Shown here: positions 1 to 9,632 of the stretch, one piece after another
Layout: each line of letters starts with the position of its first letter
How positions within the stretch are numbered: position 1 is the first letter of the stretch
Assembly: GCA_903933935.1 (NCBI GenBank)
Contig: CAIZMB010000083.1
Location: 1 to 60,774, forward strand
Reading direction: 5' to 3'
DNA: 60,774 bases
From: an uncultured Cytophagaceae bacterium
GTDB lineage: Bacteria; Bacteroidota; Bacteroidia; Cytophagales; Spirosomataceae
The notes under the pieces: generated by a model
Database searches by the model: none
Told to the model about the DNA's origin: nothing
Seen by the model: the letters and a program-made list of their open reading frames with translations, nothing else
Position numbers and translations under genes: made by a program

Positions 1-1
1 A

Positions 2-1267
2 ATGAATAAAATCTTACTACTCATAGCGCTACCCTTACTGGCTCAGGCGCAAAAAATTGACAAAATTATTACGCGCGCAGAAACGGAGCGTATCGAAACC
101 TATTTAGCCTCAGATGAGTTGGCCGGCAGAAAACCCTTTACACCGGGCATAGAAAAGGCCGCGAATTTCATTGCAGAAGAATTCAAAAAAGCAAAACTGC
201 AAAAGACCAACGGAACGTATTTACAAACTTTCCCCATGTTTAAGTCTTCGCTAATTTCCGCTAACATACGCGTGGATGAAAAATCGTTAGAGGCAAACCA
301 AATCGCGATTATTTCCAAAGAGTCTTCAGTTGAACTCGACGAAAAATCGGGTTACGAAGTGGCAAGCATTCAAGAGGGAGCTAATTTTGGCCAAAATGCT
401 TACAAGATTATGAATGCCCAAAAACCCACCATCGCTTTCTTGCACGAGAGCTTTGCGAAATACATTCCTCGCCTGTCGGGCAGAGGTCCGCTCAGAGAAT
501 CGCAGGCCAACATAATTTTCGTGATTGCCAATACCATACCTACCAAGTTTAAAATCACCGCGGCCCAAAAAGTCGAACGTCTCGAATTAGCTAACGTCGT
601 GGGGATCCTTCCGGGCAAATCTCGTCCAAACGAATACGTTATTTTCTCAGGTCATTATGATCACCTAGGGATCGGGAAAGCTGTGCAAGGAGATTCAATC
701 TACAATGGGGCGAATGACGATGCTGCTGGAACGACCGCTGTAATGATGCTAGCAAAATACTACGCTAAAAAGCGTGATAACGAACGGACACTCATTTTTG
801 CAGCCTTTACAGCCGAGGAAAGCGGGGGCCACGGAAGTTCTTATTTCTCAAAACAATTCAATCCAGACCAAGTGATGGCCATGTTTAATTTGGAGATGAT
901 TGGCACAGAAAGTAAGTGGGGAAAAAATAGCGCCTACATCACAGGCTATGAGAAATCTTCAATGGGGGAAATTTTAAAAAAGAATCTTACAGGATCTCCA
1001 TTTACCTTTTATCCAGATCCATACCCAGATCAAAACTTATTTTACCGTTCAGACAATGCGACGTTAGCAGAATTAGGCGTTCCAGCACATACCATTTCTA
1101 CCTCAAAAATGGACAGTGAACCTAATTACCACAAAGCAAGTGATGAAGTACAGACTTTGGACTTAGCTAATATGACTGAGATTATTAAGGCGATCGCTAA
1201 GAGTGCGACGAGTATCATTTCAGGTCAAGATACCCCTAGCCGAGTAGATACGACCCAACTGAAATAA
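2..1267 (+). CDS. Exported M28-family metallopeptidase
   Basis: Secreted zinc aminopeptidase-like enzyme of 421 aa. The first 16 residues form a signal peptide ending in an AQAQ-type site. The co-catalytic zinc motifs are visible: HYDHLG (His218, Asp220), NGANDDAAG (Asp239) and AEESGG (catalytic Glu272 and ligand Glu273). The residue usually Asp in NLDM is Glu298 here, which the family tolerates. A late His lies in NYHKASDE. Residues 20-200 precede the peptidase core and resemble the usual N-terminal/PA-like portion. The ATG sits at base 2, so the promoter is outside the window. The signal peptide supports it as the true start. The exact substrate (peptides or cell-wall-linked) cannot be read. 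Confidence 0.9.
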   Translation: MNKILLLIALPLLAQAQKIDKIITRAETERIETYLASDELAGRKPFTPGIEKAANFIAEEFKKAKLQKTNGTYLQTFPMFKSSLISANIRVDEKSLEANQIAIISKESSVELDEKSGYEVASIQEGANFGQNAYKIMNAQKPTIAFLHESFAKYIPRLSGRGPLRESQANIIFVIANTIPTKFKITAAQKVERLELANVVGILPGKSRPNEYVIFSGHYDHLGIGKAVQGDSIYNGANDDAAGTTAVMMLAKYYAKKRDNERTLIFAAFTAEESGGHGSSYFSKQFNPDQVMAMFNLEMIGTESKWGKNSAYITGYEKSSMGEILKKNLTGSPFTFYPDPYPDQNLFYRSDNATLAELGVPAHTISTSKMDSEPNYHKASDEVQTLDLANMTEIIKAIAKSATSIISGQDTPSRVDTTQLK

Positions 1268-1592
1268 AAAATCTTTCCATTAACAAGCAAAAAGACTAGG
1301 AAGTAATTTCAACCAGCTCAAATTGAATAAGTCAAATCAATGGGAATAGATTAAACTGGATACGCTGTTGGCCTAATTGAAAATCATAAGCAAACTTCCC
1401 AGACTAAACATTCGAGCACTTCAGAAATGTTCTCAAAAAGGTTATTCGTTTTTTAAAAGAGGTAATTTTGACTTACATCATCCGTTTGATAATTTCAATA
1501 ATTCCATGAGGTAAAACAGACTTATGTTTGATACCCATGCAGATTGAAAAGGTCCATTTAGACAAAAGACAAATAAGCGATTTTCATACAAA
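1268..1592. other. Intergenic stretch with no recognised gene
   Basis: About 325 bases between the M28 peptidase and the terminator of the SusCD operon. Both strands carry only short frames. The longest piece I read on the minus strand near 1465-1560 is about 20 codons and matches nothing I recognise. It may be decayed coding DNA, but I see no support for a gene. Confidence 0.5.
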
Positions 1593-1627
1593 AAAAAGCA
1601 CCTTTCATTAAATGAAAGGTGCTTTTT
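1593..1627 (-). terminator. Terminator of the susCD operon
   Basis: Near-perfect palindrome with arms at 1593-1609 and 1611-1627, built around GCACCTTTCAT/ATGAAAGGTGC. On the minus strand the stem is followed by seven T, so it fits an intrinsic terminator 25 bases after the susD stop. It could also stop plus-strand readthrough from the peptidase gene, though its T tract there is shorter (five). Confidence 0.85.
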
Positions 1628-1652
1628 GCAAAGAGATATGTATTAAACGAAA

Positions 1653-3227
1653 TTAAAAATTTGACTTAACACCTGTGTCAAAGTATAAGCGAGTCGCTAT
1701 ATCATCCTTTGCACCAGATCCCATTTTAGATACTGCGTCAGCTACGCCAGCCGCGTTACCTGTTCTTTCAGCATTGATGAATGGCATTCTCTTAATAAAC
1801 TCACCCACAGGAATAATACCCCAGTCTGGACTAGAATCATTTTTAGCTACAGGAGGAATCTTTGGATAACCAGTTCTTCTAAAATCAACCCATGCTTCCA
1901 AAGTATTGGTAAATGTATTAAGATATTTTTGAGTAATGATTTTCTCTAATTTTAATTCAAGATTATCAGACTCATTCCATGCAACTGTAATAGTAGAAGC
2001 TGCTTTATTACTGTTTCTTGGATCTTTAGGATCAACGTAATCAATTGGCTTGCTCGTGGCATCTGCTAAATAAGCATCTACTCCTCCAGCACCCCAATCT
2101 TCAAAAGATAATTTAACCCCATTTCTGTAGTTTGCTTCAGCAGAACCTGCTCCAGCCCAGCCTCTTAATGCAGCCTCAGCCTTTAAGAATGCAACCTCAG
2201 ATGCAGTAAATCCACGTCTCGTTTGTGCACTATTAAAATCATTAGATACTTTCGAATAAGGTACTTTATCAGCTTTAGCTACACAGTATGCACCGTTACG
2301 AATTCCTTTATAAGGATAAGCAGGATGATCAGCAGCTAGTGAAACATCAGACACAGGTGTGAAATATTTTGAAATACGATTATCTTTCAAACCCACTAAA
2401 AAAGACTCAATTGGACCACCCATACGAGTATCATCCCATTGCCAGCAAATTTGTGCCACAGGCATAATATTGCCATTTAAAGAAACTAGAAAATTTTCTG
2501 AATTCGTATTAATTAATCCAGCAGGATCTGCCATCGCTTTTTCACCTTGTGCTTTAGCTAGTGCAGGATTTACTTTCGATAAACGCATTGCCAATCTTAG
2601 TCGCATAGAGTTTACTAGCTTCATCCAAGCAGGGATACTTCCTTTATAGCTAGGGTCAAATTTAGTGAAACCTGTATACGCTTTATTAGCTGCAAAATCA
2701 GATTGAATTTCATCCAGTTGTTTAAAAAATTGATCGTACAAATCAGATTCTTTATCGTAATTGATTGTAGGCGTAGTCGCGCCATAATTTGAATAAATTA
2801 CTGGCCCATGATAAGCAGATAATTTAGAAATTGACATGATGCGAATTAATTTTGCCCAAGTAGCAAACAATGGCAATTTGTTTTCTTCTGCCAATCTAAT
2901 TACCTGCTTGGAAGGAGACATCACGTTATTATATGTACGACCCCAGAAAGAGTTCCAACGAATATAATATGTGGTGTTATTAACATTACCCACAAAATCA
3001 GTAGGAGTATTCATATAGCCCATCCAAGAATCATGTAAAAGGTCCTCTTCTATTTGACCACCGAAAAGGTTCAATAACATCCCTGAAAAAGGAGAACCTA
3101 CCAGGTTAAAGTCTTGCTTTAATAATTGATCAGAAATTTGATTAGGGTTTTGATTTATTTTCTCAAATTCTTCGGTGCAAGATACTAGCGCAATCAAAAA
3201 TAGTGACGCAAATAATATTTTTTTCAT
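1653..3227 (-). CDS. SusD/RagB-family glycan-binding lipoprotein (SusD-like 2 type)
   Basis: Surface lipoprotein that captures oligosaccharides (or peptides) and lids the SusC transporter. The N-terminus has a lipobox (ALVSC, Cys17) followed by EEFEKINQNPNQ, typical of SusD lipoproteins. The body is helix-rich with the usual TPR-like spacing, and the C-terminal part carries RRTGYPKIPP, a common SusD signature. The length, 524 aa, is normal. It lies 22 bases downstream of susC and ends just before a strong terminator, so it is the last gene of the two-gene operon. The ligand cannot be told from sequence. Nearby hydrolases suggest glycan. Confidence 0.92.
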   Translation of the reverse strand: MKKILFASLFLIALVSCTEEFEKINQNPNQISDQLLKQDFNLVGSPFSGMLLNLFGGQIEEDLLHDSWMGYMNTPTDFVGNVNNTTYYIRWNSFWGRTYNNVMSPSKQVIRLAEENKLPLFATWAKLIRIMSISKLSAYHGPVIYSNYGATTPTINYDKESDLYDQFFKQLDEIQSDFAANKAYTGFTKFDPSYKGSIPAWMKLVNSMRLRLAMRLSKVNPALAKAQGEKAMADPAGLINTNSENFLVSLNGNIMPVAQICWQWDDTRMGGPIESFLVGLKDNRISKYFTPVSDVSLAADHPAYPYKGIRNGAYCVAKADKVPYSKVSNDFNSAQTRRGFTASEVAFLKAEAALRGWAGAGSAEANYRNGVKLSFEDWGAGGVDAYLADATSKPIDYVDPKDPRNSNKAASTITVAWNESDNLELKLEKIITQKYLNTFTNTLEAWVDFRRTGYPKIPPVAKNDSSPDWGIIPVGEFIKRMPFINAERTGNAAGVADAVSKMGSGAKDDIATRLYFDTGVKSNF

Positions 3228-3249
3228 AACAATTGATTTTAATTTTTAA

Positions 3250-6200
3250 TTAAAAAGTTAATTTGACATTAAAGCCCACTGATCTAGTAGAAGGCATACT
3301 AAATACATCATTTGACTGCATTCCATTGGCAGTACTCATAGATTGTTCAGGATCAAATGGTGCTTCTTTGTAGAAGAAAAATAAGTTTCTAGCTACTAAA
3401 GAGAAAGAAGCGTCTTTGATTAGGAAAGAAGCCTTATTGATTTTTAAGTTGTATCCAAAAGCTAATTGACCTAAACGTACATTTGTTCTAGAAAAAACAT
3501 AAGGTTCCATGATTTTATTTCTGTCACCAATAGATGAGTAGTAAAGGACTGGATCAATGGAAGTGACCGCCGTACCAGTACTCGACACTGCGTTAATTGG
3601 AATAGTTGCATTTAATCTAGCATCCGCAGATCTTTGGCTTGCACCATAAGAATCTAAGAAAGCTTCTGTTTTAGAAAAGGCAACACCCCCAAATTTTCCA
3701 TTGATAAGAACGCTAGCAAAGAAATTTTTGTAGGTAAGATTATGATTCCAACCTGCAATTAAATCAGGATTTACGTTACCAACTTTTACTTGCGTAGCAG
3801 CTTTTGTCGGAACACCAGCAGGACTTAAAATAATTTGACCCGCACTGTTTCTGTTGAATTTAAATATGTACAAATCTTGGAATGATCCACCTGCTTTAAT
3901 AATCGAAGCAAAACCTTCATCATCACCACCTACTTGATAGTTTGGATTAGAAGCAATTAATTCCACTATTTCGTTTTGGTTTCTTGATAAGTTGATATTC
4001 GTGCTCCAAGCAAAATTATCAGTTCTAAAAGGCTGTGCGTCAATCGTTAATTCAAAACCCTTATTCACAATTTTACCAGCGTTTACAAAATAGGAAGAAT
4101 ATCCTGATCCAGAAGGTGCTGCTAAAGAGAGAAATTGATTCGTACTAACAGAATTATAGTAAGTGAAATCAAAGCCTAATCGACCATTAAAGAATTTAAT
4201 ATCAGTACCTAATTCATTACTTGTAATGATCTCAGGGTTCAAATTTGTAAATGGAACCTGACTATTTCGGTTTATACCCCCAATTCCGCTTGGTCCACCA
4301 GCACCGCCAATGGAATTCCAAGGATTAACCACATTAAATGGAACCTCATTACCCGTCTGTGAATTAGACGCTCTAACCTTTAAATACGATATCGCTTCAG
4401 GTAATTGAATCATTTGACTTATTACGGCAGATAAACCAAAGGCAGGATATAAATAAGATTGATTTCCCGTTAATGCCAAAGTTGAAGCCCAGTCATTACG
4501 TGCTGAAACGTCTAAAAATAGTACTTCCTTGTAACCAATGTTAGCACTTGCAAATACACCTTGCTTAACCGTTTTACTTATTGTCGAGTTAAAAATGACA
4601 TTGTATGGCATATTTGAGAAAGAGAAGAAATTAGGATACTGTAATGAAACTGTACCATTCGCCACATTCATACCATCGTTGAACGTATTATTTTGATAAC
4701 TAGCACCTAATAAACCCGTTACACTTAAGTTACCAAAATTGTTGTTATAACTTAAAATACCATCTGCATAAACAGCTTGATCCTTGTATTTGGTGTATGA
4801 CCAAGACCCATTAGGACTTACACTCACGGAGTTACCACCAGCAGCATATCGATTATCATACAATACATCATTGTAGTCAATATTGGCTCTTGTTTCAAAC
4901 TTCACGTGATTCATAATATCATAAGACAATTTCAAATTCGCTATAACACGGTTGTTCGTTGCCAATTTTGAGTTATTGTTTAATTCAAAATAGGGATTAT
5001 TTTGAAACTCGTATGTGGAATACCAAGATTGTTTGTAAAGGTTTCTACCTTGATCGAAAACCTGATAATTTTCTTTGTAAGAAGCAAAATCCTTGTCACG
5101 CGCAAAAGTATACAAACCAGTCAGAGGGTTATTGTAATAACCTGCACCAGGACGATTGTATGATTTTTCGTTAGCAAAAATAACATTTGAACTTAAGGTA
5201 ATTTTGTCATTAAATAATTTTGTAGATTGATTTAATGTGATCGTATTTTTACCATACGTATTTGTTGGCATCGCACCTTTTGAAGTAATATTAGAGTATG
5301 AAAAATAAGCAGTAGTCTGATTATTTCCTCCACTCACATTGATGGAATTCGTTGCGATTGTACCTGTTTGAAAGAAATCATTCACATAATTCTTTTGATA
5401 ATTTCCTTTCGTTTTTGACCAGTTCAAATCTCCACCTACAGTACCGTAATCAAACTGAAGATCAGGGATACCGGTTACTTGTTCAAAAACCGTACTAGAA
5501 TTAAAATCAACGACTGTTTTACCCGCTTTTCCTTTTTTAGTGGTGATCAAAATAACACCATTCGCACCTTGGCTACCATATAAAATGGATGCATTCGCAC
5601 CTCTTAATACGTTAACTGTTTCGATATCAGCCGGATTAATAGAAGACAAACCATCCCCGCGGTCATTTCCACCGTAAGAACCTGGCTGAGCTCCTTTGTT
5701 GTTTACCATAGGCACACCATCAATCACATAAAGAGCCTCACTTGTTCCTGAAAGTGATCTAGCACCTCTTAAAACTGCTTTTGTTGATCCTCCAACACCT
5801 GAAGCACTTACTTTAATGTCAATTCCAGCAACTTTACCACTTAAGGCTTCCATGAAGTTTGGACCAGCCGCCCTTCTGATTTCCTCACCTGCAAGTTGTT
5901 GAGAGGCATAGGTCAACGACTTCTTTTCACGTTTAATCCCCAACGCAGTAACAACGACTTCATTTAAGTCAGTCGATTGCTCAGCCAAAGAAACGTTTAC
6001 GATAGATTGAGAAGCGCTTACCGCGACTTCTTTGGATTCATATCCAATAGAAGAGACTTGTAACACAAAACTTCCATTAGGAGCTTTCAAACTAAATGTT
6101 CCATCAGCATTCGTAATGGTAGCTAGGTTACTAGCCTTAACCTTGATAGATGCAGATGCAACTACCTGATTATTGACACCGGTTACTTTACCGGTAACTT

Positions 6201-6270
6201 GTCTTGTCTGTGCAAATGTGGCAGAGAACATGCACATTGCACTACAAAAAATAAAAAGCATACTTTTCAT
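3250..6270 (-). CDS. SusC/RagA-family TonB-dependent transporter
   Basis: Outer-membrane TonB-dependent receptor of 1006 aa that imports ligand handed over by SusD. In order: signal peptide (about 1-20), carboxypeptidase-regulatory-like domain (about 22-105, VTGVNNQVVASASIKVK), a TonB-box-like segment DLNEVVVTALGIKREKKS, a plug domain with LRGARSLSG and ALYVIDGVPM (about 115-240), and a beta-barrel ending in the terminal aromatic NVKLTF. The length is normal for the family. It is the first gene of the susCD operon and diverges from a putative glycosidase at 6665. No sigma/anti-sigma pair or SusR-type sensor is adjacent, so control is unknown. Confidence 0.95.
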   Translation of the reverse strand: MKSMLFIFCSAMCMFSATFAQTRQVTGKVTGVNNQVVASASIKVKASNLATITNADGTFSLKAPNGSFVLQVSSIGYESKEVAVSASQSIVNVSLAEQSTDLNEVVVTALGIKREKKSLTYASQQLAGEEIRRAAGPNFMEALSGKVAGIDIKVSASGVGGSTKAVLRGARSLSGTSEALYVIDGVPMVNNKGAQPGSYGGNDRGDGLSSINPADIETVNVLRGANASILYGSQGANGVILITTKKGKAGKTVVDFNSSTVFEQVTGIPDLQFDYGTVGGDLNWSKTKGNYQKNYVNDFFQTGTIATNSINVSGGNNQTTAYFSYSNITSKGAMPTNTYGKNTITLNQSTKLFNDKITLSSNVIFANEKSYNRPGAGYYNNPLTGLYTFARDKDFASYKENYQVFDQGRNLYKQSWYSTYEFQNNPYFELNNNSKLATNNRVIANLKLSYDIMNHVKFETRANIDYNDVLYDNRYAAGGNSVSVSPNGSWSYTKYKDQAVYADGILSYNNNFGNLSVTGLLGASYQNNTFNDGMNVANGTVSLQYPNFFSFSNMPYNVIFNSTISKTVKQGVFASANIGYKEVLFLDVSARNDWASTLALTGNQSYLYPAFGLSAVISQMIQLPEAISYLKVRASNSQTGNEVPFNVVNPWNSIGGAGGPSGIGGINRNSQVPFTNLNPEIITSNELGTDIKFFNGRLGFDFTYYNSVSTNQFLSLAAPSGSGYSSYFVNAGKIVNKGFELTIDAQPFRTDNFAWSTNINLSRNQNEIVELIASNPNYQVGGDDEGFASIIKAGGSFQDLYIFKFNRNSAGQIILSPAGVPTKAATQVKVGNVNPDLIAGWNHNLTYKNFFASVLINGKFGGVAFSKTEAFLDSYGASQRSADARLNATIPINAVSSTGTAVTSIDPVLYYSSIGDRNKIMEPYVFSRTNVRLGQLAFGYNLKINKASFLIKDASFSLVARNLFFFYKEAPFDPEQSMSTANGMQSNDVFSMPSTRSVGFNVKLTF

Positions 6271-6664
6271 GTGAAAAATGTTTGTTTTGATTAATTAGTA
6301 TAATTTTTGAGAACTGTTTATTTTCAAAAAATAAACTACACTAATTAAAATTTGAGAAAATAATTTAGGGTAGGTTGTTTTAGGGGAAACAAAATTTGCT
6401 TTTAAAAAAAAAGAAAAATTAGTTTGTAAACCACAAAACAATTCAGCGAAATTATGAAAAAAAAGTATTTTTCAAATTTATGCTCTTCATTTATTTGATA
6501 AATTCGACCAAATTAAATTTGAAATGGTTCTGCCCTAAATAAACTTTTTAAGTAAACATCCTAAACTTTAGCTTTTTGTAAATTTAATTAAACTTCAATA
6601 TGGGTCGCTATTCATTATAAAAGAGCTAGTTCTCAGCAAATTTTGAATCTATAACGTAAAGATT
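6271..6664. promoter_or_regulatory. Divergent promoter region between susC and the 6665 hydrolase
   Basis: A very AT-rich 394-bp gap that must hold the outward promoters for both the susCD operon (minus) and the hydrolase (plus). Several TTTG and A-tract elements are present. I could not find a clean TAnnTTTG -7 element with a correctly spaced TTTG on either strand. No small gene is visible. Confidence 0.5.
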
Positions 6665-7768
6665 ATGCTAAAAATAAAATCATTGTGTGTATTTAAATTG
6701 GCCTTGACCATTTTAGTGATTTTTAACGCCGCGGGACAAACAGTAGTCGAAATCAAGGGCAATCAATTTTATATTAATGGTAGCCCCACTTATCCGAATC
6801 GGTATTGGAAAAATTTAAAAATAGAGGGCTTGTTAATGAACTCTCGTATGGTTCAAGGCATTTTTGATGATTTAAATCCTGAAACCGCTCAGACATTTGC
6901 CTATCCTGACACAAAAAAATGGGATGCTAAAAGAAATAATCAAGAATTTGTATCGAATATGTCCCTTTGGAATTCTTACGGATTAAACTGTTTTACGATT
7001 AATATGCAGGGGGGTAGCCCAACGGGCTATGGAAATTCGAAATGCATTAATTCCGGATTTAATCAAGATGGATCATTAAACGCTGACTACCTGGACCGTT
7101 TAGATAAAGTTTTGAAAGAAGCCGATCGTTTAAAAATGGTGGTCATACTGGGATTATTCTATTTTGGCCAAGATCAATATTTACATGATGAAAAAGCCGT
7201 TATAAACGCTACTAATCAAATGGTCGATTGGCTATTTAAAAAGAAATACCGAAATGTACTCCTCGAAATTGCCAATGAAACGAGTGAAAATGGATCTTAT
7301 AACCATCCAATTTTGTACCCAAACAGAATTCATGAACTCATTAATTTAGTCAAAGAGAAAAAAAAGAATGGATACCGTTATTTTGTAGGAACGAGTTTTC
7401 GCGGCCTTATTGTGCCAACCTCCAATGTTGTAAAAACCTCTGATTTTGTATTAATTCATGGAAATGGAGGTTCAAAAACCGAACAAATTCAGGATTTAAT
7501 TAACAAAACGATGGAAGTGGATGGTTTCCGTGTTATGCCCATCATCAACAATGAAGATGATCACTTCGATTTTGAAAAAGAGACCAATAACTTGACCACC
7601 TCATTAAAAAATTATGTTTCCTGGGGATATTTCGATTATCGCCTCCGCGGGGAAACCAACATAACTGAAGGCTACCAAACAGTCCCCGTAGATTGGGGTA
7701 TTAATTCTCAAAGGAAAAAAGCATTTTTTGAAAAAATAAAAGAAATAACAGGCGGATTCCGGAAATAA
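6665..7768 (+). CDS. Putative secreted glycoside hydrolase, GH-A TIM-barrel fold
   Basis: Exported 367-aa protein (hydrophobic 8-24, then AAGQ). Residues 28-365 look like a (beta/alpha)8 barrel of clan GH-A (GH5-like): LLEIANET places the acid/base at Glu205 after Asn204 at the end of strand 4, and PIINNEDDH places a nucleophile candidate at Glu297. MVVILGLFYFG resembles strand 3. The opening VVEIKGNQFYINGSPTYP is typical of glycosidases that begin with a small beta hairpin. It stands alone, divergent from susC, so a shared substrate with the SusCD pair is plausible. The family number and linkage specificity are not certain. Confidence 0.65.
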   Translation: MLKIKSLCVFKLALTILVIFNAAGQTVVEIKGNQFYINGSPTYPNRYWKNLKIEGLLMNSRMVQGIFDDLNPETAQTFAYPDTKKWDAKRNNQEFVSNMSLWNSYGLNCFTINMQGGSPTGYGNSKCINSGFNQDGSLNADYLDRLDKVLKEADRLKMVVILGLFYFGQDQYLHDEKAVINATNQMVDWLFKKKYRNVLLEIANETSENGSYNHPILYPNRIHELINLVKEKKKNGYRYFVGTSFRGLIVPTSNVVKTSDFVLIHGNGGSKTEQIQDLINKTMEVDGFRVMPIINNEDDHFDFEKETNNLTTSLKNYVSWGYFDYRLRGETNITEGYQTVPVDWGINSQRKKAFFEKIKEITGGFRK

Positions 7769-8215
7769 ATCAATCGCTGCGGCAACTATTCGATAGAAAA
7801 TTCTTATTGAAGAATAGAGATGCTTCAATGTTCCATCCACAAAATAATAGACGATTGAAATTCAAGTCTTTGGGCAAATCGAACTTGGATCTCAATCTTT
7901 ACATTAAGACTTTTGGAAATACTAAAATGCATCTATAATGGACGTATTATTTTATTTTACGGGTATGGCAGCCACTCGGATAACACGAAATAGGGCAATC
8001 GAAATAAGCGTTTTTGAAAAATTGGAAATCCAGAAATAACGTCTATCAGTCTAATTATTTTACGCCTAATAAATAAGTTTTAAATACATATTAACATACA
8101 AATTCGTTACCTATATTTGAGTTTAATTAATGATTTTTCATACTTTAATAAGTAGATTTAAAAAGTCAGAAAACGGATTATTTTTTTGGGTAATTAATTT
8201 TATTGCATCCATATA
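7769..8215. other. Intergenic region upstream of the 8216 gene
   Basis: 447 bp with no frame I can support on either strand. It holds a short TTCTT-ATTG-AAGAA hairpin shortly after the hydrolase stop and, near 8112, a candidate -7 element for the next gene. Confidence 0.5.
8112..8119 (+). promoter_or_regulatory. Candidate Bacteroidota -7 element
   Basis: TATATTTG matches the Bacteroidota consensus TAnnTTTG. It lies about 97 bases before the start codon at 8216. No convincing TTTG -33 element is seen at the expected spacing, so this is tentative. Confidence 0.3.
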
Positions 8216-9511
8216 ATGAAAACTACGCTACACTTTTATTTTCGAGGAATCATTGGATTATTCTTCATCATTCTTTCTCAGATGCAATCAGAGGCCCGTT
8301 TCTCAGCCTATCACACGACGGATTCTAGTTCGTTCAAACAATTCAAAGGATCTATTTTGGACAGTAAAACAAAGAATGAACTAATCTTTGCAAGTATCAC
8401 CGTTTCCGGAACAACAATCTCAACCATTAGTAATAGTGAAGGAAAATTCTCCATTAAAATCCCAACAGAAAAGCAGAATTCAAGCCTTGTTATTTCATTT
8501 TTAGGATATAAAAACAAAGTGGTTCCAATCAAAGAATTGAAGCAAGAAAAAAATGTATTGTATTTGGAACCCAGCAATACGATTCTCGAGGAAGTAGTCG
8601 TAAAAGTGATGGATGCAAAAAATATATTTTTAGGGGTATTAAATAGTCGATTACGAAACTATGGAAATGAACCCATTCAAATGACTGGTTTTTATCGAGA
8701 AACCATTCGAAAACGGCGTTCCTATGTCTCCCTTTCTGAATCCATCGTTAATATTCAAAAGCAGCCCTTTTCAGTAAGTTCACAAGACGAAATCAATCTA
8801 TTCAAGGGTAGAAAAAATGCAGATTACGCCAAATTAGATACGGTCAATTTCAAACTACAAGGAGGTCCTTATTCCTCTTTATTCATTGATTTAGTTAAAT
8901 ATCCCAATTTTTTATTTTCAGATAAGGCATTCGAATTATATGATTTTAGTTTAGAGGAAATTACCCAAATAAATGACAACCAAGTGTTGGTTTTAGCGTT
9001 CAAACAAAAGCCAACAACCGACGATCCGCTCTACTATGGAAAATTGTACATCGATGCGAAAAGTCTTGCTGTTATAAGCGCTACATTCCAACTTAATGTA
9101 GAAGACAAAATCAAGTCAGGGCTTCAATTTACGCGCAAAAAACCTGTTGGCGTTAACATTTATCCTACCGAAGTCCGCTATCAAATCAACTACCGACAAC
9201 AAAATGGCCAATGGATTTATGCCTATTCCCGTGGGGATTTAACGTTTAAATTAAATTGGGACAGAAAGATATTCAACACGATCTATAGTAGCACGTTTGA
9301 AATGGCCGTCACCGATTGGAAAAAACAAGACATCAAAGAGAATCAAAATACTCAAAAACTGAACTCGAATGTAATTATGTCAGACAAAGTTTTAAGTTTA
9401 GGTGACCCAGATTTTTGGGGAGAATACAATATCATAGAACCTGAAAAATCCATTGAGTCAGCCATCCGAAAAATTCAAAGAAAAGCATTAAATGAGCTTT
9501 CAAACGACTAA
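8216..9511 (+). CDS. Carboxypeptidase-regulatory-like domain surface protein
   Basis: 431-aa exported protein. A signal segment (about 10-27) is followed by a carboxypeptidase-D regulatory-like beta-sandwich (about 43-120; FKGSILDSKTKNELIFASI, then ISNSEGKFSIKIP and SFLGYKNKVV) and the TILEEVVVK linker seen before plugs in TonB receptors. There is no plug or barrel. The remaining 300 aa form a beta-rich domain with GFYRETIRKRRSYVSLSES, a pattern found in uncharacterised Bacteroidota outer-membrane-associated proteins. Function is unknown; a role at the cell surface is likely from the export signal and domain type. A hairpin terminator follows 66 bases after the stop. Confidence 0.75.
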   Translation: MKTTLHFYFRGIIGLFFIILSQMQSEARFSAYHTTDSSSFKQFKGSILDSKTKNELIFASITVSGTTISTISNSEGKFSIKIPTEKQNSSLVISFLGYKNKVVPIKELKQEKNVLYLEPSNTILEEVVVKVMDAKNIFLGVLNSRLRNYGNEPIQMTGFYRETIRKRRSYVSLSESIVNIQKQPFSVSSQDEINLFKGRKNADYAKLDTVNFKLQGGPYSSLFIDLVKYPNFLFSDKAFELYDFSLEEITQINDNQVLVLAFKQKPTTDDPLYYGKLYIDAKSLAVISATFQLNVEDKIKSGLQFTRKKPVGVNIYPTEVRYQINYRQQNGQWIYAYSRGDLTFKLNWDRKIFNTIYSSTFEMAVTDWKKQDIKENQNTQKLNSNVIMSDKVLSLGDPDFWGEYNIIEPEKSIESAIRKIQRKALNELSND

Positions 9512-9577
9512 AAGATAGTTTTAAAGAGCAGCAATCAACTCGTAAAATTGTATCTAAGGCTCCGATAATTTTATAGT

Positions 9578-9601
9578 GGACAGGGCGCCTGTCCGGTTTT
9601 T
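9578..9601 (+). terminator. Intrinsic terminator after the 8216 gene
   Basis: The GGACAGG/CCTGTCC stem (9578-9584 with 9588-9594) has a GCG loop and is followed by GG and five T. It is well placed to end the transcript of the regulatory-domain protein before the acylase gene at 9633. Confidence 0.75.
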
Positions 9602-9632
9602 ATTCCTATTTTTATAAAATTATCCACAAATC

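Noticed and set aside
1268-1592. Possible remnant of a transposase N-terminus on the minus strand
   Set aside because: A LPHGIIEIIKRMM-like string is too short to assign, and no inverted repeats or transposase core are nearby.
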